From Siniperca chuatsi (taxonomy: Eukaryota > Chordata > Actinopteri > Centrarchiformes > Sinipercidae), in NCBI RefSeq assembly GCF_020085105.1, contig NC_058055.1, forward strand, positions 16,067,822 to 16,131,821: a stretch of 64,000 nucleotides of DNA, written 5' to 3'. Positions within the stretch are counted from its first letter, which is position 1. Each line of letters opens with the position of its first letter. Positions 13,301 to 23,926 of the stretch are shown one piece after another. A program made the position numbers and the translations under genes. Below the pieces are notes generated by a model. The model made no database searches and was not told the DNA's origin. It worked only from the letters and a program-made list of their open reading frames with translations.

Positions 13301-16300
13301 AACTGTAAGGTGAATGGAAATGTGTAGAAAAAACTAAATTAATCCTGCCCATTCAGACAAATAATTAATGTTTCCAATTTTTATTTCCATCTGACTAAAG
13401 AATTATGCAGATTATAAAAGACCAGAAATAATCTTCCATTGAAGCATCAAAATAAATTCCTCTTTCTCCGTCTGATTCTCCATTGTATGTCCTCCAGTGA
13501 CGTTGCTGCTTCAGCTGATGTCACTATTCTGCTGATGTCACCGACTTTAAATCAGCAGCACTGCAGTAGGCCCTGCTGATGCAGACAGACACACACTGCA
13601 TCACCAAAGCCTTATTCCACTCTGAATGAACGTCACTACCAGGGATGAGCTCTGCTGCAGCTGCTGACGTCAGCAGTTGGGAACATTCATTCACTAATTC
13701 AGTGTGCTTACTTTTGCTGAATCGTTTTTTGCCAAAACACCTGAGACCAGCGGGATGTGAATAGACTACACAGCAGCTTGTACTTAGACACAGTGAAATG
13801 AAAAATTCATTTTACAAGTTCTAATCCTGTGTTGTTCGTTCATCTCTTGCTATATGCTAAATGTGTCAAAAAAATCATTTTTGAATATTTTTATAACAAA
13901 ATTCGAAATTTGAAATTCTTCAAACTTCTGTTTCACTGTAACTTTTGAAGCAGTACTAATTCTAAGTAATTATATTAATTACAATGATCTTGGTCCAAAC
14001 TAACTACCATAACTGGCACAGGCTCATTTACTCCTACACATCATGACCTTTCACATGCCTTTTATATGGTACATCACCAGCAGATACAGTGTATTCATCC
14101 ATACAACTGATTAATGGCTTTCTTTAGCCCAGTCAGTGATGTATGAAATCAGTGATCGTGGAAGTTATTAGGTCAGACGATTGCTCAACAAGAAATATGT
14201 GACTATTTTATTGGACAAGATAGAAGTGCTCTTCTCTTGTGATGCTCCCATATTAAGAGATGGCAATGGTCCTAGACAAACTGTTGAACAAATAAAATTT
14301 GCTTTATGATCGTGAGGAATAAAGTTGAAACCCATTACTTTCTCTGCATTGTATGTGGGAACTATAGCAAAGGTGGTAAAGCATGCAGAGCTGCACTTGT
14401 GAAGTTGTGATGTCTTGCATCAATGTTGTGTATAACAGCTGTTTAGCTTCGTGAATGAAAATGTCGATGACCTACTAGGTAATGTCTTGAAATAAAGTTC
14501 CACACTAGAAAAGTAGTGAGACACTACCCAGAGCAATAAGACCTACTAGAAGCACACAGACAGCAAGTTCAACCGACGGTGAATGAACCAATCTTAATGT
14601 CCAACAACATTCCTCCATGCAGATGACAAACAAATTACAAGACTTCCTGGCCTCTGCAGCCCAGTATAATCCAGTATAATATACAGAGCTCCTCGCGTGT
14701 ATAAAAGTAATTCAAAGAGGTTTGAGGCTAATCTGAGGTCAGGACAAGGCCCAGATCCTCACTAGGAACTGATATTCATATATTGGTATGTCCTGCTTTG
14801 AAAAAAATGTAATGGCATGTCCCTACAAGTAACATGGTCATGGTGTTACATTTTCCAGTTTAGTAGAACAGCATACAGTCAAATCAAGCATCAGAGGAGC
14901 CCTGATTTCCATTGAAAATGTCACATTTAGCCAAATTTGTATGGCTGTACGACAGGGGAGCATAAAAGGTCAATGTTCAAATAATCTTGGGACTTGAAAG
15001 CCTGACACTGCAAATAATATTAGTTTACAAAATACTGTAAATCAAAATGACATCTGATCTGATACCTATCTCTGTGTACACACACACACACACACAGCCC
15101 CAGTGTGTGAATATAGATTTCACTCCCAGCTGCACAAATACAGAAAGCTCTCTCAGTTAGACAGCACAGAGCTCTAATGACCAGACAGACACAGAGGCGC
15201 TCTGACTTTGGGAGGGGCTACCAATCTGCCCCTGGATCAGCAGTGCAGCTCCCCTGACCCACATACCCATACATGACTCACAGGGAGCCTACTGCCCTCT
15301 AATGGACATCCAGCAAAGCAAAGTTAATTATCTCATACATGAGAGGATTTCAGGATTTAATTTGTTATTAAAGGGGCAAATAAAACAAAGGGGAAAGTAT
15401 GAGTGTTACTGCAACTAAGGTTCAGTGGTATCTAGAACAAATAAACACAGTCGGTGGAAGAAAAATTGCTGATCGCTGGTGGACTAAAACCAGTTGCAAA
15501 TGTGGTTGAGGACACAGGATAAACCAGATACCCAACTCCAGTTCAACACCCAAGGCAGTAAGGGACAGCACAGGATTGTGTTGCCACAATAGCTCTATAA
15601 TTGCATTGCAGCTCATTGTCTCAGAAAAGGAAGGAAGTCCTGCAGGGTCAGACACTTTTATGATTAAACAAGTGCTTCTTTAGGTAAAGTCATGTCAGGT
15701 CAGAGATCAGGGACAGCAACACAACAGGCCCTCTGTTCAGATACTTCAGTAGATGCTCTTGTTGTCTCTTTAACCACTCAGCCTGGCGCTACATTTCCAG
15801 TACAATGTCAGTGTGATCCACACTCCTGGTTTATGACGGTAAAATCCCACCACACATCATATTCGCGAGGTAACAGGATGAAGTTTCTTTTGTCTTTTTT
15901 TTTTTTTTTTTCTGAGGTCACAGAGGGGAAAGAAGCTTTGTCTGAGACAGAGCAGGTGATGCTGCACGACATCTTTCAATATCTTACCTCCTCGGCTGAG
16001 AGCGGCGGTCATCCTCCCCACTACCGGACTCCTAAAGAGACAAAACGAGAAAATTGCATTTAAAAATGTGTAAGTATAGTACAGTATTGGAAGGTCAGCG
16101 ACTGTGCATGGCGATAGAGACACAACATTAAAATTAACATAACATTATTTTGATGATGCATTGCAATAAATGCTATGCAAAATCCCAACACATTTTATTG
16201 AGAAATGTTTATTTAAAATGTTTTTATAATTAATTCAGATCACTTAATTGCGTAGCACTCTATTTACATCACAATATTATCTTAAAAGGTGTTTGCTATA

Positions 16301-19300
16301 TTGGAAAATAGTTGATACTGTGTACAGTAAAAGGCAAAAAGGATTAGTAATGTTGATAAAGAATTGTGAACAACAACTGCTATTATAAGCATAATTTTGG
16401 TCTTACAGTATTTGATTGAGCTTATGATGCTATGTAAAGGACTCCGTCACGTGTTTTAGAGTGCTGTATTAATAAAGCTATCACTATCATAGCAAAGTCC
16501 ACCTTCAAATCAGAGAGATCATAATCGAAAATGTAAAATGTTTTACCAACATTAAATAAGTTTCCACTTGAACCAAACACGTAGTAGAGACAAAAATGTA
16601 AGTGAATAAAGTCCCACTGTTTTATGTTGGGTAAAACAAAAAGGGTAGCTTGCACAAGCACACACACATATACATGCTGAGCAGAGAGACACGAGGGATA
16701 GCAGAGTGCAACTTCAACTCAATTTGCACACACTCCAGGAAAAATGACCTCAGTCTGTTTTAAGGTGTGGCCGGTCAGAGAATAACATATTCACACACAA
16801 AAACAAGCAGGGAGATGAGGAAGAGAGAGTATGAGAAACATCCAAATCACATCTAATCAGCACATAGTGGAATATGAAGCTTTGCTAAATGAGAGGGCTA
16901 AGGCTTAGGGGCAGATTAACACCTGGCACTTCTCTTGTAGTGCCTGGTACTTATCTTGTTTACACTGTATGTAGGCTTAACCAGCCTTAACAACATTAAA
17001 AAACCATTAACAGCTTCATAAAAGGAAGAAGTGGATTACAGGTTGATGACAGGCAACAATGAGCACAGACAGAAAGGGCTGCCTCAATGTGTTTGCTGCT
17101 CTGACTGAAGCTGGGTGATATGGATGAAAAATGATATCACGGTATTTTTTATTATCTGTGAATGCACAGTTTGATGCAGCCGATGCAAATAGTGTGCAAT
17201 GTATTGTATATGAGTATTTAATTGCCGGTGTGAATGTAACACAGTAAATAACTGGTAGGTTTTGGCCTAGTTATTGTTGAAGCAAAGTAGGGAAGGGTCT
17301 GGATACCAGAATTCACTGTCGGGTCTTGTGACACTGTTGCAGATCCAGTTCAATGTAATATCTGTGATAAGACGTGCTCATCCCCTCTCAGCCACATTAT
17401 CCAAAGCAGGTTTCCAATGTGGGCTCAGACTCAAGAGCACAACAATCTTTAAATCAGATCTTGTGGATTGTTGAACACCTCATGTAAAGTATGTGACGCT
17501 AGAACCAATGTTACACACATACACATAAAGGTTTCTGCATTCAGATTCTTTACCTTTTTTTATTTTTATGAATTATTAAAACAATTAAAACATCCAATGC
17601 TTTACTTTGTTTCTGCATAATTACAACCTGTGTAGCACTTGCTGGGAAATAGTGTATTTGGCAGGTCTTTTGGAGTCAATAACATTGAAATTCCTTAGTT
17701 ATATTGAGTTCTGTTGCATTGTGAATTGCAATTGTAATGAGTAGGCAAGTTTCAAATTAACACAAAGCATCTGATTGTATATGTAAAGCAACACTGAGAA
17801 TGAGTAAGTAACTAGTAGTGGAGTTTTTATTTTAGTTCACCAGATTAGACAAAGTTTCAGCTGTTGTTCCATGCCATTGTGTCCTAGATTGTGACATATC
17901 ACCCAGATGGCCAAAACACATTTTGCATATATGAAAATGTGAGAGGATTTTTCTAAAGCGTATGGAAATGTGTTGCCAAATGTGCTGGCTGAGCAGGGAT
18001 CTGCAGGACTGGAGACACAAGTCAGTGCTGCGTTGGGAGTCGCAAGTTACAGCATCTAGAGTCACCAAGTTAAAACTAGTAAAGGCTTCTCCCCTGAAGG
18101 CCAAATGAATGTGTTCAGGTGTGTGTGTGTAGTACAGAATGTGTGTTTTCCCTACAAACGTCATTATGGAGCAGACACACACCCGTGAGGCTGGACAGGT
18201 TCAACATAAGGTTCAGGTAAAGATGGTGGTGAAAAATAAATAAATAAATAAATAAATAAATAAAACAGCTAGCAGGCATCTCATGAGAGACTTTACAAGA
18301 CTTCCCACAGACACACACATCACATGACAGCAAGACACAGGAAACCAGACATGTGTCTGTGCAATGCCTTAGCACTGTATGTGCGTGCGGGTTGCAGCTT
18401 GAAAGCATTTTTTCACAAGAGAAAATATTCACATCTTTCGCCACCACTGCCTGCCTCACCTTGCTATTACACGTATGCATATTTCTTCTTCTACTTTTAC
18501 AGCTCAACTGCCTGTCAGGATGAAAGACTCCCTGGCTCACTACCGCATCTCTAACATGCACTCCGTGATACCGATTGCTCAATGGTGACAATTCAAAAAA
18601 ATCTTGCTTCATCTACTCTTGCATGTATTTTGAATCGTTCTGGATGACAGTCAGAACAAATGACCTAAAATGTGTGCGTTCATACTAGGACAGTAATCAT
18701 TATGACTGCTCACAGAACCTGTTTTGCTATGAGAATACAAAAGGTGTGAGGGACATGGTCCCTTTCAAGGCCACAATACCCAGAGATAGTTTGTGACTGA
18801 CATTCTTGGTTAAAAAAAAAATAAAAATTACACAGATGGGGGTGGAAAATAAACACATTTTCACACACAGATTCTTATCTTCTTCTGGGTCAAACTAGCA
18901 AGGAAACAGATGCTGCATTTTGGCCAACCAGTAATTTGATTTTGCTGTAGGGTTGGGCAATATGCAAATACATCCTGTGAAGTGATATAAATTAGTCAAT
19001 CAAATATTTTGCTTTTATATTCACTTATACCATAATAGTTGATTTTTATTTGATTTGTGACTTTGACTTGTCAGGTATTTAATTCCCTCGATTTGCAAAA
19101 ACAGACACTGCAGTCTGGTTATTTCACCCATCACAATATACAATCAATGTCGCAATTTTAAATTATACATTAGCCTTTATATCATTCCTTACTGGTAACT
19201 CATTATACCCATGTAGAAGTTAGTTATTATACAGTAACACTGCCTAATCAACCAGCACTGGGAAGTAAAGCATATCAACATTTATCACATAACATCACAC

Positions 19301-20372
19301 TGACTGCTCCACTCTGACGAAGAAAAGGACGACACGCTGTCAACAATACACACAGCAGAACTGACACAGGAAGTGTGTGAAGTGGTGCGAAACAGACAGA
19401 GAACAAGATCTGAATGGGAAACCGAGAATGTATATTACTTTCTCACTCTATTCTTGATTTGTCTGGTGGGGTTCCCTGCTTTTGTAGAAACAAGGCAAGC
19501 AGAGGTAATAGCAACAGAAAGAGAAAAACCACCTGCTTGTGTGCTACGCATGGGAACACTCCTGCCTTTCCTACACACACACTCACACACAGGTAGAGAA
19601 ACATGCAGACAAGGACCGGGTCTGGGGAGGACACAGACAAAGAGAAAGACAGAAAGACACACGTCCACAACCTTGTTTACATACCAAGACAGCACACGAC
19701 AATAATGCAACGGTAAATACCCGCATTAATGTGTCACACGGCACTGATTACGAGCGGAGGTGCATGACATAGCCTATTTCTTGGCAGATAGCTAAGCTAC
19801 AACTCTGCACCTAAAAACCATTACATGGCTAGCAGTATAATTTGCTGCCTTACAATTTTCACCACACTATCGATGAAAGTCGCAAGTCTCTGTTATCTTG
19901 ACCGGTAACTTAGTAACGTTAGCTAACTGCCAGTTGAACCTTTGAACTGGCGGAAAAGTGCGTATAAAAACCATATCAACAGTGGAGTACAATAAAAACA
20001 CAAGGGGAAACCGTTCTTTGGGTCAAGCTAGCGTTGCTAACGGAACTGCCTTTTTAAACAGCAGTAACAAAACATTTTCGGGCAGGTAACTTAGCAGCGA
20101 GTAAGGACACTGATATTGTAAATGAAAATGATGAGCAGCTATATTTTACGCATGCGCAGGAGTACAAAGGCGATGCACTTTATGACAGTCAGCAGCCGAC
20201 AAAAAGACAGCGGAAACGAAGCCTCAAATCGCCTTTGAAAGCAAGGATGTTTAGGTTTGGTGGTGGTGGCAGCGGTAGTGGAGGAGGACTGAATAAAGGC
20301 GGCTCTTACCGAAACGCAGGGGCTGGAGCTGGTGCTGGGGGTCGGTGAACGCTGCACGGTAACCAGCGCCAT
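794..20372 (-). CDS. ssh2: Slingshot protein phosphatase 2 (cofilin phosphatase), distal isoform
   Basis: Dual-specificity phosphatase that dephosphorylates and so reactivates ADF/cofilin at F-actin. Coding exons in transcript order: 20310-20372, 15988-16031, 7555-7667, 7353-7417, 7097-7218, 6937-7002, 6750-6815, 6383-6577, 5984-6077, 5604-5732, 5164-5210, 4834-4980, 4440-4640, 2687-3683, 794-2146. They sum to 3702 nt (1233 aa) with consistent phases and GT/AG borders. The protein starts MALVTVQRSPTPST as in mammalian SSH2. It has the N-terminal Slingshot domain, a DEK-C-like segment (about 250-300) and the phosphatase domain (about 310-450) with the intact loop HCKMGISRSA, catalytic Cys near 394. 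The tail carries a 14-3-3-type RSASLAKLG segment, a poly-Gln run and the family C-terminus GRTHPLRRLKK. Tail exons are shorter and more diverged than in mammals (human about 1420 aa). SSH1 and SSH3 fit less well. Confidence 0.95.
2247..2315. repeat. Short tandem repeat, 23-bp unit x3
   Basis: Three near-perfect direct copies of a 23-bp unit beginning CTGATTCAGATGTAACAG, in the intron between the last two ssh2 exons. No coding potential. Confidence 0.93.
2343..2357 (+). promoter_or_regulatory. CTCF-like motif
   Basis: CCACCAGGTGGCGCC matches the core CTCF consensus closely, plus orientation. It lies in the last ssh2 intron, away from exon borders. Motif evidence only; occupancy is inferred. 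Confidence 0.45.
7282..7336. repeat. (GT)n microsatellite beside an ssh2 5' splice site
   Basis: About 27 GT units. In the ssh2 transcript orientation this is a CA run that starts 16 nt into the intron after the exon ending at 7353. Intronic CA repeats near donors are known hnRNP L binding elements; a role here is inferred. Confidence 0.95.
7668..10116. other. ssh2 intron between the proximal first exon and the common exon
   Basis: No exon recognised. About 7843-8053 is a reverse-oriented copy of the dispersed teleost repeat whose full copy sits at 45787-46094, recognised by the shared phrase TTTTGGACTATTGGTCAGAC. A 19-bp T run lies near 8721-8739. The remainder shows no structure I can name. 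Confidence 0.6.
10117..10244 (-). CDS. ssh2: ssh2 alternative (proximal) first coding exon
   Basis: An exon ending in a GTAAGT donor (10111-10116) that splices in phase onto the common exon at 7667. Read in the frame that joins it, it encodes 42 codons plus two bases, starting MPPGVVTAPRSS at 10244 and ending RPYFTENSVISQEAIYQL, then ISESF of the common exon. This matches the alternative N-terminus of mammalian SSH2 (…IPYFSANAVISQNAINQL-ISESF), so the promoter choice is conserved between fish and mammals. Using it gives a 1240-aa protein without the distal 36 residues. A longer ORF in another frame (10042-10371) hides it but cannot join the common exon in frame. Surrounding sequence is CpG-rich, consistent with an internal promoter. 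The upstream limit and exact start codon are not certain; a second in-frame ATG lies at MRPYF. Confidence 0.85.
10245..10640 (-). promoter_or_regulatory. Putative internal ssh2 promoter, CpG-rich
   Basis: GC- and CpG-rich sequence directly upstream of the proximal ssh2 exon, contrasting with the AT-rich intron on both sides. It has no clear TATA box near the exon. Assigned as a promoter from position and composition only. Confidence 0.45.
11071..11165 (+). repeat. Dispersed teleost repeat fragment
   Basis: A segment with a run of AG-rich words followed by a GATTGAACCGGGGATG word resembles the common fish repeat that ends in a tRNA-like B-box phrase. It lies in the ssh2 intron, is truncated, and has no coding function. 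Confidence 0.4.
12650..13054 (+). mobile_element. Tc1/mariner transposon 3' end with broken transposase C-terminus
   Basis: Residues AVHARKPSNVAELQQFCKDE, then after an in-frame TGA, AKISPQRCKRLIASYRKRLI and VVAAKGGPTSY, are the C-terminus of a Tc1-family transposase. The conserved Trp codon after KDE is TGA, so the frame is broken. The following noncoding part, with the phrase GGGGGCAAACACTTTTTCAC near 13025-13044, is the transposon's 3' terminal region. The N-terminal domains, the DDE catalytic residues and the 5' inverted repeat are absent. It is a dead relic inside an ssh2 intron. Confidence 0.88.
13498..13676. promoter_or_regulatory. Cluster of MARE/CRE-type sites in ssh2 intron
   Basis: 13661-13676 is a perfect 16-bp palindrome whose inner 14 bp (TGCTGACGTCAGCA) is exactly the C-type Maf recognition element and contains a full CRE (TGACGTCA). 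Within 180 bp upstream are TGACGT (13498), TGATGTCA (13516 and 13533, the second as TGCTGATGTCA), TGCTGATGCAG (13574) and ACGTCA (13630). Such a density of bZIP-type sites suggests an enhancer; function is inferred. Confidence 0.55.
15291..15305 (-). promoter_or_regulatory. CTCF-like motif
   Basis: On the minus strand CCATTAGAGGGCAGT matches the CTCF core consensus well. It sits about 700 bp from ssh2 exon 2. Motif evidence only. Confidence 0.45.
16032..20309. other. ssh2 intron 1 (distal isoform)
   Basis: No exon recognised. It contains an (AAAT)n run near 18234-18264 and two short fragments of the fish repeat beginning with a GGGTGATATGG / GGGCAATATGC phrase (about 17111-17155 and 18950-19010). 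A sequence matching the NRF1 half-palindrome (CGCATGCGCAGG, 20149-20160) lies just downstream of exon 1. Confidence 0.6.
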
Positions 20373-20600
20373 TCAGCGACCGGGAAGCGGACACCTGAGA
20401 GGAAGCGACAGCGGCGAGACGAGCATAATTGTTTTGATGGGGCGAAACCCCAGTTGAACCCGGGTTATCGGTCTTCTCTCGTTTCTCCCCTCTCTTTCTC
20501 TCTGATCGTAGACTATTTGACTACTCCCCGGCTGTTTCCTCTGTCAGCGCTATTTGCGCATGCGCAACTACCCTTAATTTGTCAATCTCGATTAACCGTA
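20373..20600 (-). promoter_or_regulatory. Distal ssh2 promoter with palindromic NRF1 site
   Basis: GC-rich sequence directly upstream of the distal ssh2 start codon. 20554-20567 is a perfect palindrome (TTGCGCATGCGCAA) containing the full NRF1 consensus, about 180 bp from the ATG, a usual distance for a TATA-less housekeeping promoter. The TSS is not determined. Confidence 0.6.
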
Positions 20601-22494
20601 TGTGTGCTGGACGTAAACGAAGCGGTTATGAGTAATGTCTCTCAGTCAAACAACAAACCCGATGCTACTGATTTAGTGGTGAATTATATTAAAAGATGAG
20701 TAAATATTGACCTCCATTGTCAGGCAAACTGCCTACTAGAAATGTAACCAATCCATTCTCCATTGAGACTTTCCTAAGAAAGTCGAACTTTATTTTTTGG
20801 GAACTTTATCAAGTACTTTTTTCATTAGTTTTATTAAGTGTGAGTTAAATCTCAAGTCACTGGAATCGAGGTCAAGTCGGTTCTTCAGTAATTTTCTTTA
20901 TCTCGGTGTGTCAATTCTAAGCATAAAAAGGTAATGTGTAGGTTTTGTGTACAATATCCATATAGAGTGTGCATAATTTTATTTTCACTTATTGGTTTAA
21001 GAGAGTTAGTCCAAACCATAGTCATATAACCTTTTGTGTATATACATATATGAGCTTCAGTGAAGTGGTTGCAGTACTGACCAAGGGGAAACGTCACCTG
21101 ATACTTGATGACTCCTGAGCTGTAGCCTGCCCAACTGCATCTGTACTGCTACACTGCTATCTTCACTGTCTGAGGGCACAGATCAGGGATAGCAGCAACC
21201 ATAGCCTGCCACAAACCACACTCTCAAACTTTAAGTGTGTGTCATCAGCACATGTAACGCAGCCCAGATACCAATGAGTGCAGGTATGCACAAATGCACT
21301 ATCATTACAGCTGGTGTACAACCTGGTTTCTCACCTCTTTCCTCCTATACATAAATAATACTAGCCTGATAATCAAACTGAACTGCCAAAAATTACAGAT
21401 GTTTGCAGCGATTCAGACGTCTGGAGCCAGGCTAAAACAATACATGATAATTCAAATAATTCACTGTAGTGGCTTGTGGTCATCAGCAGTGTTTTATTTC
21501 TACATCATTACACAAAGATAGGAAGAATGTGCCTCTCAGTTATTGATATCAAAAGGGTATTTGTTCAGTCCTTTCATATTTTTCACCTTAACTTTACCAT
21601 TTATAGTGTCTATTCATCACTTCATCCTCCCTCTGTCAATCTATCTAGCCATTTATCCACATATCCCATAGTTTGTTTTAACACCACTCCATCCATTCAT
21701 CCATCCATCAGGCAGCTTTGGTTGTTCTGTTTGTACCAGAGGGATTAGCAGTGAGGCCAGAGATGAGATGAAGTGGAGATTACGACAAAGATAATGGTGT
21801 TTGGATTTAGAGTCACTCTGAGGAGGCAATGGGAATTCAAAGCTGCAGCTTTAATCAAAGGTGCGCCATGTGCTCTCTGATCTGATTTAAGAGAGTGACT
21901 TACCACAGGTTTAGAACAGAGCAGCATTGGAAATAACAAATGACATGAGAAAATAAAATGAAATGAGAGCAGTTTCTTTGCTCTTAGTTAGACAGACAGT
22001 AGCCACAGACTGTCAATCTTCATTTCCTCTCCAGTAATAGCAAACTCACTTGCAACTTGCATCGCAGTTAATCATTTAAAGAAGCACTTCATGTCACAGA
22101 CTTCCCACAAAGTGATGAGCCCCTGTCTGCTCATTGTAATTACACTCAATAATAAATCCTTTATGTAAGGGATAATGTACAGAGAGCCGGTCATTATTGC
22201 AAAATTAACCCCAACAGGGTCCTGCATCTATTCTAGCTATCCCTTACATATCTTTGGTGGAGAACTTTGCTGCTATATGATGTGTGGTCACAGGATTAGA
22301 ATAGAAATAAATCTATCGTAAGCTTTGGTTTCTGGTCTTTGTGGTGATATATAGGCTACAGTAGAAGACTGTTTCACAACCTGGAGGTCAGAGCGCCGTC
22401 AATGGGTCATGAGATGAAATCAAGGGGACGCAGGATGATTACCAGGATAGGAAATATGAAAATCTAAATTCTGCTAGACAAAATTATGTACATT

Positions 22495-22562
22495 TTACGT
22501 GTAGTCCCTCATTCGTCCAGGAGTGTTCCATCGTATGACTGAAACCTTTTCTACGATTTTAC
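22495..22562. mobile_element. Short Penelope-like element terminal fragment
   Basis: Shares the phrases CTCATTCGTCCAGGAGTGTT and CCATCGTA/CCATCATA with the larger copy at 29172-29230, where they border a GIY-YIG-encoding fragment. It therefore looks like a solo terminal piece of the same family. Confidence 0.55.
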
Positions 22563-23481
22563 TCTAATCACCTTTTTTGTTTTGAAATACTGTATAGTTT
22601 TACCTCATCACAGGCATCTAAACATTATTCAACTTAGACACACAACTCATAGATATGCACCCTGTGATGAGGGGTATCAAATCGATATGTTTGGTATTAA
22701 GTGGTAAAATAAAAAGATTGGGAACCACTAATATGGAATCAAATGTTGCTATCAAGTGAAAAATGCGCGTATCTGAAATGTAAACGTTTCAAACAAATGT
22801 TTGACATTATCCTATGTGTTTTGAAAGGAATTCATTAGCCCAAGAGTTGAGCAAAGTTTCACCAACTCAGGACCATGATTTGAGAACATGAAAATTACCA
22901 AAACAAGAGCTGCAAAGTTTTCACACAACTGCACAGTTATTTTGCTTTCACACTCTGGATAATTCACAGGCCTACAATATAAAGTTAAAATATAAAACTT
23001 AATTGAACTGTATCCCCATAGTTTTAAGAAGTGTAAATTATCCCAGTAGTCAAGTATTGTACTGCGTATTGGTTAGTTTGTAAATGTACTTACACTCTGA
23101 GCAATTCTAATCTATCTATCTAAATTTCTTAATAGGTGATTCTGTGGAAGACTAAATCATTCAAATTCCAGTAATGAATGGAATGAATTATCATCATAAT
23201 CATTATCTATTGACAGAGTTTTAAGTTAAGAATACTATTCCATCTGTCTCCAGATTAATTAAGTTTTGAAGTCTTCAAAGTTTACATTTATCTCGTATAC
23301 AGTATGTATAACTTCCTTTAGCAAACTGGCATTTCACAACTCGGACCTGGAGAAACTTTCGACTTTTATTTCTCTGAATTTAATCATGAAAGTTTCCTCT
23401 GTATGAAGGACCCGAGTGTTGCCTGGAGTAGTCATTGTTTTTATTTGCGAGAGTGATCAATTAGTTACACTTTGGAGCAAT

Positions 23482-23496
23482 ATCGCCATCTATTGG
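23482..23496 (-). promoter_or_regulatory. CTCF-like motif
   Basis: On the minus strand CCAATAGATGGCGAT fits the CTCF core with one weak position. It lies 430 bp upstream of the nsrp1 start. Motif evidence only. Confidence 0.35.
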
Positions 23497-23913
23497 TACG
23501 CATAATCGTAATAAACACAACACCTCTACCATTTTAACTTTGTTACAGTAGGCACAGGGATCTATGGCTTTTTACATCACGGTATTTTAGTTATTTTCTA
23601 ATAGTCCAAATATTCACAGATATTACACATGTTCACAGCACAAATCAGTGATAAATCACATTTTATTCATCATGGTCACTTGCACACATCTGTCAGTGGA
23701 AGTCCACACATTCGCAACAAGCTGTAAATCCCATATTTAGGTAATATCAGCAAACGTTATAAATATTTTAAATAATAAATAAATTATAAATATTGGTCAT
23801 GTGTGCGGTAGCTCTATTCACATGGCTGCTGAAATGTAACCTAGCAGAACTTGCCATGTATGAGTTTACTAAAGTATTGTGTCGAATCTGTCGTGCTCGT
23901 TCACATTCAACAG

Positions 23914-23926
23914 AGCAAGATGGCGG
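23914..23926 (+). promoter_or_regulatory. YY1-type initiator element overlapping the nsrp1 start codon
   Basis: GCAAGATGGCGGC is the classic YY1 element (AAGATGGCGGC) placed so that its ATG is the nsrp1 start codon, as in many TATA-less housekeeping genes. This implies a very short 5' UTR. Confidence 0.7.

Larger units (their letters stand above)
20601..23900. other. ssh2-nsrp1 divergent spacer
   Basis: No coding exon recognised in about 3.3 kb. Human NSRP1 and SSH2 are separated by EFCAB5; no EF-hand or EFCAB5-like exon is seen here. The only items recognised are a Penelope-like terminal fragment (22495-22562) and a CTCF-like motif (23482-23496). Confidence 0.5.

Noticed and set aside
20601-23900. 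Search for EFCAB5 or other genes between ssh2 and nsrp1
   Set aside because: No exon with EF-hand or other recognisable coding signal found on either strand.
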